A DNA stretch of 64,000 nt. Origin: Polyangiaceae bacterium (GTDB lineage: Bacteria > Myxococcota_A > Polyangia > Polyangiales > Polyangiaceae). Shown one piece after another: positions 52,817 to 62,755 of this stretch. The first letter of the stretch is position 1, and the number at the start of each line of letters is the position of its first letter. A program made the position numbers and the translations under genes. The stretch lies in contig JADJYE010000030.1 in NCBI GenBank assembly GCA_016719945.1, positions 372,001-436,000 on the forward strand. The letters run 5' to 3'. The notes beneath the pieces were generated by a model that saw only the letters and a list, made by a program, of their open reading frames with translations, had not been told where the DNA came from and did not search any database.

Positions 52817-55800
52817 ATGCGCCGCTCCCGCGCGCGCTCGGGGCCGAGCGCGGACGATCTGCTCGGCCTCGCACGGCTGGTCGACGAGCGTGGCGCCGTC
52901 GCCCTCGTTCGCGAGCTCACACCCATCTACGACGAGGCCTGTGGGCCCGCCGCGCAGATCGCGTGCGCCGCTGGCGTGTTGGTGAGCGTGTGCCACCCGG
53001 CGATGGCGCCGCTGGCGAGGCGGTCGCCGACGGAGGTCGCCCGGGTGGTCGGCCCCGACCTCGGCGCGCAGCGGACGAGGGAGGCGTACCTCGCGGCCCT
53101 CGACGAGGCGCTCGCTGGCTATCGCCACGAGGGGGCGGTGCGCACCACCCTCCGCCTCTTCGCGCGGCGCGAGCGCTTCCGCATCGCGCTACGGGAGCTG
53201 TTGCCTCGACCGCTCGGCGGCGCCGACGTCGACGTGACCGCGCGCGAGCTCGCCGCCCTGGCAGACGCCACGATCACGGTCGCCCTGGAGGAGGCGGCGC
53301 GATGGGCGACGGAGCGGTTCGGGCTGCCGGTGACCGCGGCGGGCGCCCTCTCGAGCTTCGTCGTGCTGGGGATGGGCAAGCTCGGCGGCGACGAGCTCAA
53401 CGCAGGGAGCGACGTCGATCTCATCTACTTCTACGACACCGACGACGGCCACGTCGCGCCTCGTGCCCCCGACCGCGCGCCGGTGTCGATGACGCTCCAC
53501 GAGTATTGGCAGCGCGTCGCGCGCAGGCTCACCGCGACCCTCGAGGAGGTGACCGAGGACGGGCAGGTCTGGCGGGTCGATCTTCGCCTGCGACCCGAGG
53601 GCGCGTCGGGGCCGCTCGTGAGCTCGATGGCCGCGGCCGAACGCTACTACGAGAGCTTCGGGCGGCTGTGGGAGCGCGCGGCAATGCTCCGGGCGCGACC
53701 GGTCGCCGGCGATCTGGCGCTCGGCGACCGGCTGCTCGAAGCCCTCGCGCCGTTCGTGTGGCGAAAGCGCATCGACCCGCACGTCGCGACGGAGCTCGTA
53801 CACCTCGTGCTCCGCGCGCGCGCGGAGCTCTCCAGAGACCCCGCGCGCGACCTGAAGCTCGGTCACGGCGGGATCCGCGCGGCGGAGTTCTTCGTCCAGG
53901 CCCTGCAGCTGATCTGGGGAGGGCGAGACGCGAGCCTGCGCCTGCGGCCGACGCTGATGGCGCTCGCTGTCCTCGAGAGCAAAGGCCTGTGCACGCAGCG
54001 TGAGGCGGCGGACATCGCCGACGGGTACCTCGCGCTCCGGCGCGCCGAGCACGCGGTGCAGTCGTCGAGCGGCGTGCAGACCCACGATCTGCCGGAGGGC
54101 TCCGACCTCACGCGCATCGCGAGGCTCCTCGGCTTCACGACGGCCGAGGGGCTGGTCTCCTCGCTCGACGCCCACCGGGCCGCGATCGAGCGGCGCCTGA
54201 GCTCGCTCTTGCCGGAGGGCGAAGACCCCACGCCGCGCTGGGCGGACGTCCTTGGGCCGCTCGAGGACGGCGACGCCGCGGCGCTCAGCGAGGCGCTGCG
54301 CCGCCGGCCCGAGCTCGGCGCCGCGAGCCCGCAGCCCTCCGGCGGACCCGCCGACGTCGCGGACGACCGCCTGCTCTCGCTCTCGGGCAGCCTGTTCGCT
54401 CTCGGCGCGCACCCCGACTCGGTGCTCGGCGTGCGCACGCGCGAGTCGTTCCCGGGCCTCGCCGAGACGTTGCTCGACGCGCTGTTCGAAGCGGCCGATC
54501 CTCACCAGGCCGCCCGCTACCTGCGCGTGTTCTTCGGTCGCGTCCGCCAGCCCGCCGTCTACGTCCGCCTCGTGTTTGCTGACCCCGCGGCGCTCCGGCG
54601 GCTGATCGGCGTCCTCGGCGCGAGCGCCTTCATCGGCGACGCGCTCTGCAACAACCCCGAGCTGGGCGACATGATCCTCTTCTCGCGCGGCGCCTCGGAT
54701 CCCGACGCGGCGCGGCGGGAGGTGCTCGCGTGCCTCGAGCAGCGGCCGGGGCCCGAGGAAGACCCGGACGAGGCGCTCGTCGGCTCGCTGCGCCTGGCGA
54801 AGACCCGGCTCACCCTCGAGGTCGCCCTCGCCGACGCGTCGGGCGCCATCTCGGTGCGTGAGGTGAACCACGCCCTGTCGGCGATCGCGGACGCCTCGCT
54901 CGAGGTCGCGACGCGCCGCGCGCTCGGCGCCGAAGCTCCCGTTGGCCTCGCGGTCGTCGCCATGGGCAAGCTGGGCGGGCGCGAGATCAGCTACGGCTCC
55001 GACCTCGACGTCCTGTTCGTGTACGACCCTGACGCCGCGCCGGACCCGATCGAAGCGGCCGGGTATTTCACCCGCATCGCCCGCAAGATCATCCGCTACA
55101 TCTCGACCTTTCACGGGGCCGGCCCAGGCTACGAGCTCGACACACGCCTCCGGCCGAGCGGCAACCAAGGCTTGCTCGTGACGAGCCTGGACGCCTTCGC
55201 GCGCTACCACGGGCATGAGCGCGGAGGAGGCGGCGGCGGGCGCGCCGCGGTCTGGGAGCGCATGGCCCTGGTCCGCGCGCGCCACGCCGCAGGGGACGCC
55301 GAGCTCGGAGCGCGCCTGATCGAGCTCGCGCGGGCGGCGGCGTACTCGACGCCGCCCGACGTCGCCGTCGCTGCCCGCGAGATGTCTCGCATCCGAGCGC
55401 GCGTCGAGCGAGAGGCCAGCCAGGAGCGAGACGGGGTCTACGACCTCAAGCTCGGCCGCGGCGCCCTGCTCGACGTCGAGTTCATCGTGCAGTTCTGCCA
55501 GATCGTGAACGGCCCCACGCTGCCGGAGCCCGCGCGCACGCCCGAGACCCCCCTCGCGATCGAGGCGCTCACCGCCGCAGGCGTGCTCGAGCCCGCGCGC
55601 GGCCGCGTGCTCGCCGACGCCTACGCGTTCCTTCGCCGGCTCGAGCTGCGCGTCAGGGTGGTCCGCGCAGACGCCTCGCACGTGCTCGACGCGAGGAGCC
55701 CGGCGATGGTCTCGCTAGCCCGGCGGATGGGCACGCGAGACCGCCCCAACCGCTCCGCCGTCGATGAGCTGCTGGCGCGCTACCGTCAGGTCACCGAGGC

Positions 55801-55846
55801 GGTGCGCGCCGAGTTCGACGAGGTGTTCCGTGCCCCCGCCGGTTGA
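52817..55846 (+). CDS. glnE: Bifunctional glutamine synthetase adenylyltransferase/deadenylylase
   Basis: A 1,009-residue GlnE. Two nucleotidyltransferase domains are visible: the N-terminal one near residue 185-210 (LGMGKLGGDELNAGSDVDL) and the C-terminal one near 712-740 (VAMGKLGGREISYGSDLDVL), each with the GSDxD metal pair and its downstream partner (WRVDLRLRPEG; YELDTRLRPSG). GlnD_UR helical regions follow each (DLKLGHGGIRAAEFFVQALQL; YDLKLGRGALLDVEFIVQF). The full length and both centres are retained. It adds and removes AMP on glutamine synthetase in response to PII. No glnA or glnD is in the window. Confidence 0.95.
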   Translation: MRRSRARSGPSADDLLGLARLVDERGAVALVRELTPIYDEACGPAAQIACAAGVLVSVCHPAMAPLARRSPTEVARVVGPDLGAQRTREAYLAALDEALAGYRHEGAVRTTLRLFARRERFRIALRELLPRPLGGADVDVTARELAALADATITVALEEAARWATERFGLPVTAAGALSSFVVLGMGKLGGDELNAGSDVDLIYFYDTDDGHVAPRAPDRAPVSMTLHEYWQRVARRLTATLEEVTEDGQVWRVDLRLRPEGASGPLVSSMAAAERYYESFGRLWERAAMLRARPVAGDLALGDRLLEALAPFVWRKRIDPHVATELVHLVLRARAELSRDPARDLKLGHGGIRAAEFFVQALQLIWGGRDASLRLRPTLMALAVLESKGLCTQREAADIADGYLALRRAEHAVQSSSGVQTHDLPEGSDLTRIARLLGFTTAEGLVSSLDAHRAAIERRLSSLLPEGEDPTPRWADVLGPLEDGDAAALSEALRRRPELGAASPQPSGGPADVADDRLLSLSGSLFALGAHPDSVLGVRTRESFPGLAETLLDALFEAADPHQAARYLRVFFGRVRQPAVYVRLVFADPAALRRLIGVLGASAFIGDALCNNPELGDMILFSRGASDPDAARREVLACLEQRPGPEEDPDEALVGSLRLAKTRLTLEVALADASGAISVREVNHALSAIADASLEVATRRALGAEAPVGLAVVAMGKLGGREISYGSDLDVLFVYDPDAAPDPIEAAGYFTRIARKIIRYISTFHGAGPGYELDTRLRPSGNQGLLVTSLDAFARYHGHERGGGGGGRAAVWERMALVRARHAAGDAELGARLIELARAAAYSTPPDVAVAAREMSRIRARVEREASQERDGVYDLKLGRGALLDVEFIVQFCQIVNGPTLPEPARTPETPLAIEALTAAGVLEPARGRVLADAYAFLRRLELRVRVVRADASHVLDARSPAMVSLARRMGTRDRPNRSAVDELLARYRQVTEAVRAEFDEVFRAPAG

Positions 55847-55877
55847 CGTCGGTGCGCCTCGAAACGATAGTCGGCGC

Positions 55878-56390
55878 GTGGAGACCGAGAAGCAGCAGGG
55901 TGGCAAGCCCCACGGGCAGGCTCGCATCGTCACCAAGTTCGACGACATCGCGGAGCTCGTCGGCGCTCACGCCGGCGGGCTACGTGCCATCTTCGAGAGC
56001 GCGCCGCCCAGCGACCCGGGCGAGCTCGGCGACGCGCCGCGCGGCCTCTTGCTGGGGGTGGTGGGCATCGAGTCGGTGCACCTCGCCCTGCGGCCGCTGG
56101 TGAGGTCGCTGTCGCGAGCAGCCGAGCCCGTCTGGCACGGCATCATGTTCGATCACGGCGGAAACTCGGGCGAAAACCGAGTGCTCGGCCGCTCGATGAT
56201 GCGCTTCCGCGCCGAGCACGCCCCCTCGCTCTTGGATGGTCGCGCGGCGCTGGTCCTCACGTACGACAAGAGCCCTTGGCCGGTCCGCGCGCTGCGCGAC
56301 GAGCTGCGCACGATCGGCCCGGGGATGGCGCTCGGCGCCACCTTCGTCGGGGGGCGCCTCGCCGCGTTCTTCGGCTTGTCGGTCCGCTGA
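55878..56390 (+). CDS. Hypothetical protein downstream of glnE
   Basis: About 170 residues from GTG 55878 (earlier in-frame codons reach back into glnE, so a longer form is possible). There is no signal peptide. Features seen: RGLLLGVVGIESVHLAL, PVWHGIMFDHGGNSGENRVLG, AALVLTYDKSPWPVRALRDE and GATFVGGRLAAFFGLSV, a beta-rich compact protein with short strands and no Cys. The family is not recognised. It follows glnE by 31 bp and is probably co-transcribed, with no clear link to nitrogen control. Confidence 0.6.
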   Translation: METEKQQGGKPHGQARIVTKFDDIAELVGAHAGGLRAIFESAPPSDPGELGDAPRGLLLGVVGIESVHLALRPLVRSLSRAAEPVWHGIMFDHGGNSGENRVLGRSMMRFRAEHAPSLLDGRAALVLTYDKSPWPVRALRDELRTIGPGMALGATFVGGRLAAFFGLSVR

Positions 56391-56417
56391 GCGGCGCGCG
56401 CCCCTCCGCCCCTCGGG

Positions 56418-58103
56418 CTAGAAGCACACCCCCGGACCGCAGCTCTGGCCGATGCAGAGCAGCGACTGGAAGGCCTGCGGGTTGTTCACGCACTGGAGCA
56501 GGCACTGGAGCGGTCCGCCGCCCCCGATGCACCCGAAGAAGCAGGTGACGTCCTCGACGCACCCCGGGTCGCTGAAGCACCCGAGGATCTCGTCGCAGCA
56601 GTTGCCCGCGACGCAGTCGCCGCACTCCGAGCCGTCCGACGGGCACTCCGAAGGCCCACAGAAGCCGGCGATGCAGACCCCGCTGCAGCACTCGTCGGGC
56701 GCGCCGCAGAACGAGCCGTCAGGGCTGCACTGCGACACGCACACGTTGTCGACGCACGCGTTGGAGCAGCACTCGTCGAACGAGCCGCACATGCTCCCCT
56801 CGGGGAAGCAGGCCTCCACGCAGGCGCCACCCTCGCAGGTGCCGGTGCAGCACTCCGCACCGGTCATGCACGGCAGCCCCTCGGGCGTGCACACCCCGCA
56901 GTCGGCCCCGCAGGTGACCTCCGCGAGCACGACACACTCGTCGGTCCACGCGCTCGTGCAGCAGGTCGGCTCCTGCTCGCACACCGAGCTCGCGCAGCCG
57001 CTGCAGTCGGGGTCGAGCGGCGCGCCGACCTCGCAGGGGCCGTGGCTGCACTCGGGCGGGGGCACGCACACCCCGTTGTCACACTCGTTGCTGCAGCACT
57101 CGGCGCCGGCGTTGCACAGCTGCCCGTTGGGGGTGCACATCCCGCAGCCGCAGAACTGCAGGGCCTCGTCGACGCAGATCTGGTCCCACGCGACGTCGCA
57201 GCAATAAGGGTCGAAGTCGGGCTGGCAGATCGTCTGCGCGCAGTCGTTGCACGCCGGAGAGAGCGGCTCACCGGTCTCGCACTCGCCGTGCTCGCAGGTC
57301 GCGAGGCCGCAGAAGCCGCCGTCGCAGAGCCCGGTGCAACATTGGTCGTCGCCCTGGCACGCGAACCCGTCGGGCGTGCACGAGGGCCCGCAGATGCCCT
57401 CCGGGTTGCACGAGCCCGAGCAGCAATCGAAGGGCCCGTTGCACGGCGCCCCGTTCGGGTTGCACATGCCTCCGCACACGCCGCCGTCGCACTCCTGAGA
57501 GCAGCAGTCGCCGGGGCTCGAGCAGAGCGCGCCGTTCGGCAAGCACCCGGCGCAAATCCCGTCTGCGCACAGGCCGCTGCAGCACTCTCCGGGCGCGAAG
57601 CACTCGAAGCCGTTGGGCGTGCACCCCTCGAGGCAGATGCCGCCCTGGCAATTGCCCGTGCAGCACTCGGTGCCGACGTTGCACTGCTCGCCGACAGGCA
57701 CGCACTCCTCGACGCACTTGTTCCCGGCGCACTGGAGCGAGCAGCACTGCGCCGCGGCCGAGCAGGTCTCGCCGGTCTCGACGCAGCCGCCCAGACACGT
57801 CGCGTCGGGGCCGCACGCGCCCGAGCAGCAGGTCGCCCCCGACTGGCACGGCGCGCCGACGTCGCCGCAGGTCTCGGGCCGGCACACGCCCTCTTCACAG
57901 GAGCCGCTGCAACAGCTCGTGTCGCTCGTGCACGGCACCCCGTCGTCCGAGCATTCGGCGCCGCCGCTCCCGGAGCCGCCCGCTGCCGAGCCGCCCTCGC
58001 TCGGGGCGGTGAGGCTGTCGCGGGCCCCGCAGCCCACGACCAAGGTCGACACCAGCGAGACGCAGGCCAGCGCGTAGAGGCTCTTCACGGCCGGAGAGTA
58101 CAT
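56418..58103 (-). CDS. Cys-rich repeat lipoprotein (knottin-like repeats)
   Basis: A 561-residue protein. The signal peptide ends in lipobox LVVGC and is followed by a Ser/Gly linker to about residue 50. About a dozen short repeats of C-x-G-x2-C-x5-CC-S/T-x2-C-x4-C type come next (for example SGATCCSGACGPDATC, GTECCTGNCQGGIC). Two inserted longer modules share the mark DPYCCDVAWDQICVDEA and PTCCTSAWTDECV. The CC pairs resemble inhibitor-knot peptides. The tail has CFFGCIGGGG and CLLQC. It is probably a disulfide-braced surface stalk. The neighbour 58171-58878 is a shorter paralogue. Confidence 0.8.
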   Translation of the reverse strand: MYSPAVKSLYALACVSLVSTLVVGCGARDSLTAPSEGGSAAGGSGSGGAECSDDGVPCTSDTSCCSGSCEEGVCRPETCGDVGAPCQSGATCCSGACGPDATCLGGCVETGETCSAAAQCCSLQCAGNKCVEECVPVGEQCNVGTECCTGNCQGGICLEGCTPNGFECFAPGECCSGLCADGICAGCLPNGALCSSPGDCCSQECDGGVCGGMCNPNGAPCNGPFDCCSGSCNPEGICGPSCTPDGFACQGDDQCCTGLCDGGFCGLATCEHGECETGEPLSPACNDCAQTICQPDFDPYCCDVAWDQICVDEALQFCGCGMCTPNGQLCNAGAECCSNECDNGVCVPPPECSHGPCEVGAPLDPDCSGCASSVCEQEPTCCTSAWTDECVVLAEVTCGADCGVCTPEGLPCMTGAECCTGTCEGGACVEACFPEGSMCGSFDECCSNACVDNVCVSQCSPDGSFCGAPDECCSGVCIAGFCGPSECPSDGSECGDCVAGNCCDEILGCFSDPGCVEDVTCFFGCIGGGGPLQCLLQCVNNPQAFQSLLCIGQSCGPGVCF

Positions 58104-58170
58104 GAAGCCGGGGCACCTCGGCGAGCCGTGGAAGGTGGGGTCAGCGAGCCGCGCGCGCTAGGGCCCCCCC

Positions 58171-58878
58171 CTAGTTGCAAGCCTGGCCGCAGGTGGGGCC
58201 GACGGCATTGATGCACTTCTGATCCCAGCCCATCGTGCAGCAGTAGGGGTCGACGCCGCAGACGGCCATCACGCACGGGCTGCACCCGCTGCCCAGCGGC
58301 GCGCCTTGGACGCACGCGTCGTGAGCGCAGTTGCTCGCGCCACACAGGCCGTGGTCGCAGGCGGCGATGCAGCACTGAGCGGGCTGTGCGCACGGCTGGC
58401 CGTTGGTGACGCAGGTGCCCCCGCACGTGCCGGCAGAGCAGCTGCCCGAGCAACATTCGCCAGGCGAAGCGCAGGGGGAGCCGTCGGCCTCGCAGGTCGA
58501 CGGACCGCATGCTCCGCCGTTGCATTGCCCCGAGCAGCACTCCCCCGGGGACGAGCACGAGCTGCCGTCCGCGACGCACGTCGGTGTCACGCAGCGCGAG
58601 GCCTCGCACTCTCCGCTGCAGCAGGTCGCGCCGAAGTCGCAGAGCGCACCTGTCGCGAGGCAGCTGGGCACGCAGGCCCCGCCCTCGCAAGCGCCAGAGC
58701 AGCACGCCTCCGGCGCGGAGCACGCGCCTTCTGCGAGGCACTCGGGGCCTTCGCCCCCCTGGGCGGGCGGCGCGCCGCCACCCCCCGCGCCTCCGCCGCC
58801 GAACTCGACGTTCGTCGACGCCGAGCAGGCCGCCAGCGCCAGCGTCGCGAGGGCGGCGCTCCGGAGGCGCCCGTGCAT
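58171..58878 (-). CDS. Cys-rich repeat lipoprotein, shorter paralogue
   Basis: A 235-residue protein. The signal peptide ends in lipobox TLALAAC, then a Gly-rich linker (EFGGGGAGGGGAPP). Five or six knottin-like repeats (APEACCSGACEGGACV, SPGECCSGQCNGGACG) follow, with one terminal module, DPYCCTMGWDQKCI, as in the longer paralogue at 56418. It overlaps the upstream deacetylase gene by one base (stop 58878/ATG 58878). The 67 bp to the 56418 gene start contain no recognisable feature. Confidence 0.8.
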   Translation of the reverse strand: MHGRLRSAALATLALAACSASTNVEFGGGGAGGGGAPPAQGGEGPECLAEGACSAPEACCSGACEGGACVPSCLATGALCDFGATCCSGECEASRCVTPTCVADGSSCSSPGECCSGQCNGGACGPSTCEADGSPCASPGECCSGSCSAGTCGGTCVTNGQPCAQPAQCCIAACDHGLCGASNCAHDACVQGAPLGSGCSPCVMAVCGVDPYCCTMGWDQKCINAVGPTCGQACN

Positions 58879-59960
58879 CAAAGCCGCCTCCCGGAGGAGT
58901 CGGGCGGCGCCATGCCGGCCTGGGATTTGGGCGCGAGCGGGGGCAGCGTCGTCATGGCCGAGAAGTGCTGGAGATCGTAGGACGTGTCCATCAGCACGCG
59001 CGGGACGTCGAGCGGGTCGAGCCGGCGCCCGCCGAAGACGCCCGCCCGAACGGTGAACCCGACCGCGTAGCCGGCGTCCGACACGGCCCGGCGCAGCTCC
59101 TCGTTGTCCCCCAGGGGATAGCCGACCGGGTACGCGATCGTCCGAATCGGCCGGTCGAGCCGCTCCTCGAGCTGCCGCCTCGACTGCCCGAGCTCGAGGT
59201 CGAAGTCCTCCGGCTCGAGCGTCTGCAGGACGCGGTGGCCGTGCGAGTGGGAGCCGAGGCTCATGCCCGCGCGGGACATCGCCGCCACCTCGTCCCACGT
59301 CATCAGGGTTCGATCGACCATGCGCCGCTCCTCTTCCCTGGAGAGCGCGCAGCCTGCCGCGCGCTCGAGCTGGTCGGTGAAGCGATCGAGATCGAGGCCC
59401 TTGGTGCGCTTCACCAGCGTGGTGAGCGCGTGGTGCGCTTGCGCCTTGGTCTTCTCGTCGACGACGTCGAGGACGAGATCGTGCGGGTACGAGAGCACGA
59501 GCTCGTCCCGGGTCGCGCGACGGAGGATCCAGTTGAAGCGGTCCCACCAGAACAGGCGTCGCTCGTTCATCTGTCGGGTCGAGATGAAGAACGTGCCCCT
59601 CGCGCCATACCGCTCGAGGATGGGCAAGGTCAGGGTGAAGCACTCTTTGTAGCCGTCGTCGAAGGTGATGAGCACCGGGTTCGGCGGGAGCCGGCCGCGC
59701 CCTTGGGCGAACGCGACCACCTGGTCGATGTCGACGAACTCGAAGTGCCGCGACAGGAACGCGATCTGCTGGTCGAACTGCGCGGGCGTCGCGTCGATGA
59801 TGCCTCGATCGAGCTCGTCTCCCGCGGCCGCCGCGTCCGCGGTGCGGTGGTAGCAGAGCGTCGTGAGCCACGGGGTGGCGACGTAGCTCCGGATCTGGAG
59901 CGCCGCTTGGACCACGCCGAGACCGTCCAAGACGCGCGCGAGCTTCGATCTGACCGACAC
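58878..59960 (-). CDS. Polysaccharide deacetylase (NodB domain)
   Basis: A 360-residue protein. The NodB-type motifs are LITFDDGYKECFTLTLPIL (motif 1, catalytic and metal Asp) and SLGSHSHGHRVLQTL (HxxxH metal motif), with a C-terminal YPVGYPLGDNEELRRAV. An N-terminal region of about 45 residues (LDGLGVVQAALQIRSYVATPW) precedes the domain, with no convincing signal peptide. It would deacetylate an extracellular or envelope polysaccharide or peptidoglycan. It is coupled to the downstream Cys-rich lipoprotein through a TGATG overlap. Confidence 0.88.
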   Translation of the reverse strand: MSVRSKLARVLDGLGVVQAALQIRSYVATPWLTTLCYHRTADAAAAGDELDRGIIDATPAQFDQQIAFLSRHFEFVDIDQVVAFAQGRGRLPPNPVLITFDDGYKECFTLTLPILERYGARGTFFISTRQMNERRLFWWDRFNWILRRATRDELVLSYPHDLVLDVVDEKTKAQAHHALTTLVKRTKGLDLDRFTDQLERAAGCALSREEERRMVDRTLMTWDEVAAMSRAGMSLGSHSHGHRVLQTLEPEDFDLELGQSRRQLEERLDRPIRTIAYPVGYPLGDNEELRRAVSDAGYAVGFTVRAGVFGGRRLDPLDVPRVLMDTSYDLQHFSAMTTLPPLAPKSQAGMAPPDSSGRRL

Positions 59961-60018
59961 CGATCGCCCTCGTGTACCCGGCCCCTAAGGTAGCTCGACC
60001 TGCTATCGTGGGACCACC

Positions 60019-61119
60019 GTGAAAATCGACCAGGACCACGGCCGGTTTCGACAGATCGTGCGCGGCAAGGTGCGAGAGAACCTCCGCAAGTACATCTCCA
60101 CCGGCGAGCTCGTCGGCCGCAAGGGCAAGGACGTGGTCTCGATCCCGATCCCGCAGATCGACATCCCGCGCTTCCGCTTCGGGGACAAACAAACGGGCGG
60201 GGTGGGGCAGGGCGACGGGCAGCCAGGCGACCCGCTCGGGCAAGGCGAGGAGGCCCCCGGCCAGGGCCAAGCCGGCAAGGACGCGGCAGAGCACGCCCTC
60301 GAGGTCGACGTCACGATGGACGAGCTGGCCGAGATCCTCGCCGAGGAGCTCGAGCTGCCTCGCATCGAGGATCGCGGCAAGAGCAAGATCTCGAACGCGC
60401 ACGACAAATACTCCGGGATCCGTCGCGTGGGCCCCGAGTCGCTGCGCCACTTCAAGCGCACCTACCGCGAGGCGCTCAAGCGCATGATCGCGAGCGGCAC
60501 CTTCGCGCCGGACAACCCGGTGGTCGTGCCCGTCCCCGACGACAAGCGTTACCGCTCGTGGAAGACCATCACGGAGCCCGTCACAAACGCCGTCATCATC
60601 TACATGATGGACGTCTCCGGCTCGATGGGCGACGAGCAGAAGGAGATCGTCCGCATCGAGTCCTTCTGGATCGACATGTGGCTGACGAAGCAATACCGCG
60701 GGCTCGAGTCGCGCTTCATCATCCACGACGCGGTGGCGCGCGAGGTCGACCGCGACACCTTCTTCCACACGCGCGAGTCGGGCGGCACGATGATCTCGAG
60801 CGCGTACAAGCTCTGCGCGCAGATGATCAAGGACGACTACCCCGCCAGCGAGTGGAACATCTACCCCTTCCACTTCTCCGACGGCGACAACTGGTCGATG
60901 GACGACACCCTCTCCTGCGTCGAGCTCCTGAAGAAGGAGATCCTCCCGGCCGCGAACATGTTCGCCTACGGCCAGGTCGAGAGCCCCTACGGCTCGGGCC
61001 AGTTCATCAAGGACCTGCGCGAGCAGTTCAAGGCCGACGAGCGGGTCGTCACCAGCGAGATCCGCGACAAGGACGCGATCGTCGGCTCCATTCGCGATTT
61101 TCTCGGGAAGGGCAAATGA
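60019..61119 (+). CDS. DUF444 (YeaH/YhbH) protein
   Basis: A 366-residue protein with N-terminal DQDHGRFRQIVRGKVRENL and YISTGELVGRKGKDVVSIPI, a Gly/Gln-rich linker (about 60-90), and a VWA-like C-terminal half whose MIDAS is YMMDVSGSMGDEQKEI near residue 195. The DUF444 family partners with serine kinase PrkA and SpoVR in stress and sporulation responses. Here it overlaps spoVR (ATGA) but prkA is not seen upstream; the preceding gene faces away. It is intact. Confidence 0.93.
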   Translation: MKIDQDHGRFRQIVRGKVRENLRKYISTGELVGRKGKDVVSIPIPQIDIPRFRFGDKQTGGVGQGDGQPGDPLGQGEEAPGQGQAGKDAAEHALEVDVTMDELAEILAEELELPRIEDRGKSKISNAHDKYSGIRRVGPESLRHFKRTYREALKRMIASGTFAPDNPVVVPVPDDKRYRSWKTITEPVTNAVIIYMMDVSGSMGDEQKEIVRIESFWIDMWLTKQYRGLESRFIIHDAVAREVDRDTFFHTRESGGTMISSAYKLCAQMIKDDYPASEWNIYPFHFSDGDNWSMDDTLSCVELLKKEILPAANMFAYGQVESPYGSGQFIKDLREQFKADERVVTSEIRDKDAIVGSIRDFLGKGK

Positions 61120-62674
61120 GCAAGTTCGCGCTCAACACGGCGCTGCCTCGCTACCTCCGCACGCTGCAGTCCGAGGTGGAGCAGATGGCCAAGGGCTACG
61201 GCCTCGACTTCTTCCCCACGGTCTTCGAGATCCTCAAGTACGACCAGATGAACGAGATCGCGGCGTACGGGGGCTTCCCGAGCCGGTACCCGCACTGGCG
61301 CTTCGGGATGGAGTACGAGCAGCTCGCGAAGAGCTACGAGTACGGCCTCTCGAAGATCTACGAGATGGTCATCAACAACAACCCCTCGTACGCCTACCTG
61401 CTCGAGGGAAACTCGCTCACCGAGCAGAAGCTCGTGATGAGCCACGTGCTCGGCCACGTCGACTTCTTCAAGAACAACTTCTGCTTCCGCGCGACGGATC
61501 TCGACGCGCCGAAGCCCATCTTGGACCCGATGAAGCGCCGCGACCGGTACGACCCCGATCGCCGCTGGATCGACAAGCTCGCCAACCACGGCAGCCGCGT
61601 CGGCCGCCACGTGGAGCGCCACGGCATCAACAAGGTAGAGGCGTTCATCGATCAGTGCTTGTCGCTCGAGAACCTGATCGACCCTTGGTCGCCCTTCAGC
61701 GGGCGCGCACCGAAGGAGGACGAGACCGAGGACGACGAGCCGGTCGCGGTCCCGCGGATGAAGGCCAAGGAGTACATGGAAGACTTCATCAACCCGCGCG
61801 AGTACATGGAGTCGCAGAAGAAGAAGCTCGAGACGCAGAAGACCGAGCGCAAGTACCCCGCGCGGCCCGAGCGTGACGTGCTCAAATTCTTGCTCGACAA
61901 CGCTCCGCTCGAGCGCTGGGAGCGGGACGTCCTCGAGGTCGTGCGCGACGAGGCGTATTACTTCGTGCCCCAGAAGCAGACCAAGATCATGAACGAGGGT
62001 TGGGCCAGCTACTGGCACTCCCGCATCATGACGGAGAAGCTGCTCGAGGCCTCAGAGATCATCGACTACGCGGACGCCAACGCGGGGGTCATGGCGACGG
62101 CGCCGGGGCGCTTCAACCCCTACAAGGTCGGCGTCGAGCTCTACCGCTACGTGGAGGAGCGCTGGAACCGCGGCCAGTTCGGCAAGGAGTAGGAGGAGTG
62201 CGACGATCTCGACGAGCGCCGTAACTGGGACATGAAGCTCGGCCTCGGCCGCAAGAAAATCTTCGAAGTGCGGTCGCTCTACAACGACGTCACGTTCATC
62301 GACGAGTTTCTCACTCCCGAGTTCGTCATCAAGCAGAAGCTCTACACGTTCGGCTACTCCGGCCGGAACGACCGCTTCGAGGTCGAGAGCCGCCAGTTCA
62401 AGGAGGTGAAGGACAAGCTCCTCTTCCAGCTGACGAACTTCGGCGACCCCCTACATCCCGCGTGATCGACGCGAACTACGCGAACCGCGGCGAGCTGCTC
62501 CTCGCGCACGAGCACATGGGAGCCGACCTGCGCCAAGACTACGCGAAGGAGACCCTGCAAGCGCTGGTGCGCGTGTGGAAGCGGCCGGTCGCGCTCACGA
62601 CCAAGCTCGAGCAGAAGACGGTGATGGTGAGGTATGACGGCAGCGAGCACTCGGTCACGCCGTATCGCGCCTGA
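61116..62674 (+). pseudogene. spoVR: SpoVR-family protein interrupted by TAG and a downstream frame break
   Basis: The first 358 residues (MSKFALNTALPRYLRTLQSE...ERWNRGQFGKE) are SpoVR/YcgB-like. A TAG at 62190-62192 replaces the expected Tyr codon; the same frame continues at once with EECDDLDERRNWDMKLGLGR, a family hallmark, up to QLTNFGDPLHPA. Another change near 62445-62462 then moves to a new frame carrying RGELLLAHEHMGADLRQDYA and the family end. One extra C plus two missing bases fit that second event. Read through, the length (about 519) is normal. A sequencing artefact is at least as likely as a real pseudogene. SpoVR works with the DUF444 protein. Confidence 0.8.
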
Positions 62675-62755
62675 CCCGTTCGAGAGGTCGGCGGGGTCCT
62701 GCTCCTCGCGCTGCTCGTCGGCTGCGAGCCGTCGGAGCCGAGCTCGGGCGGTCCC

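Noticed and set aside
53189..55681. Minus-strand open frame of about 830 codons opposite glnE
   Set aside because: Same antisense effect; glnE has both catalytic centres and full length on the plus strand.
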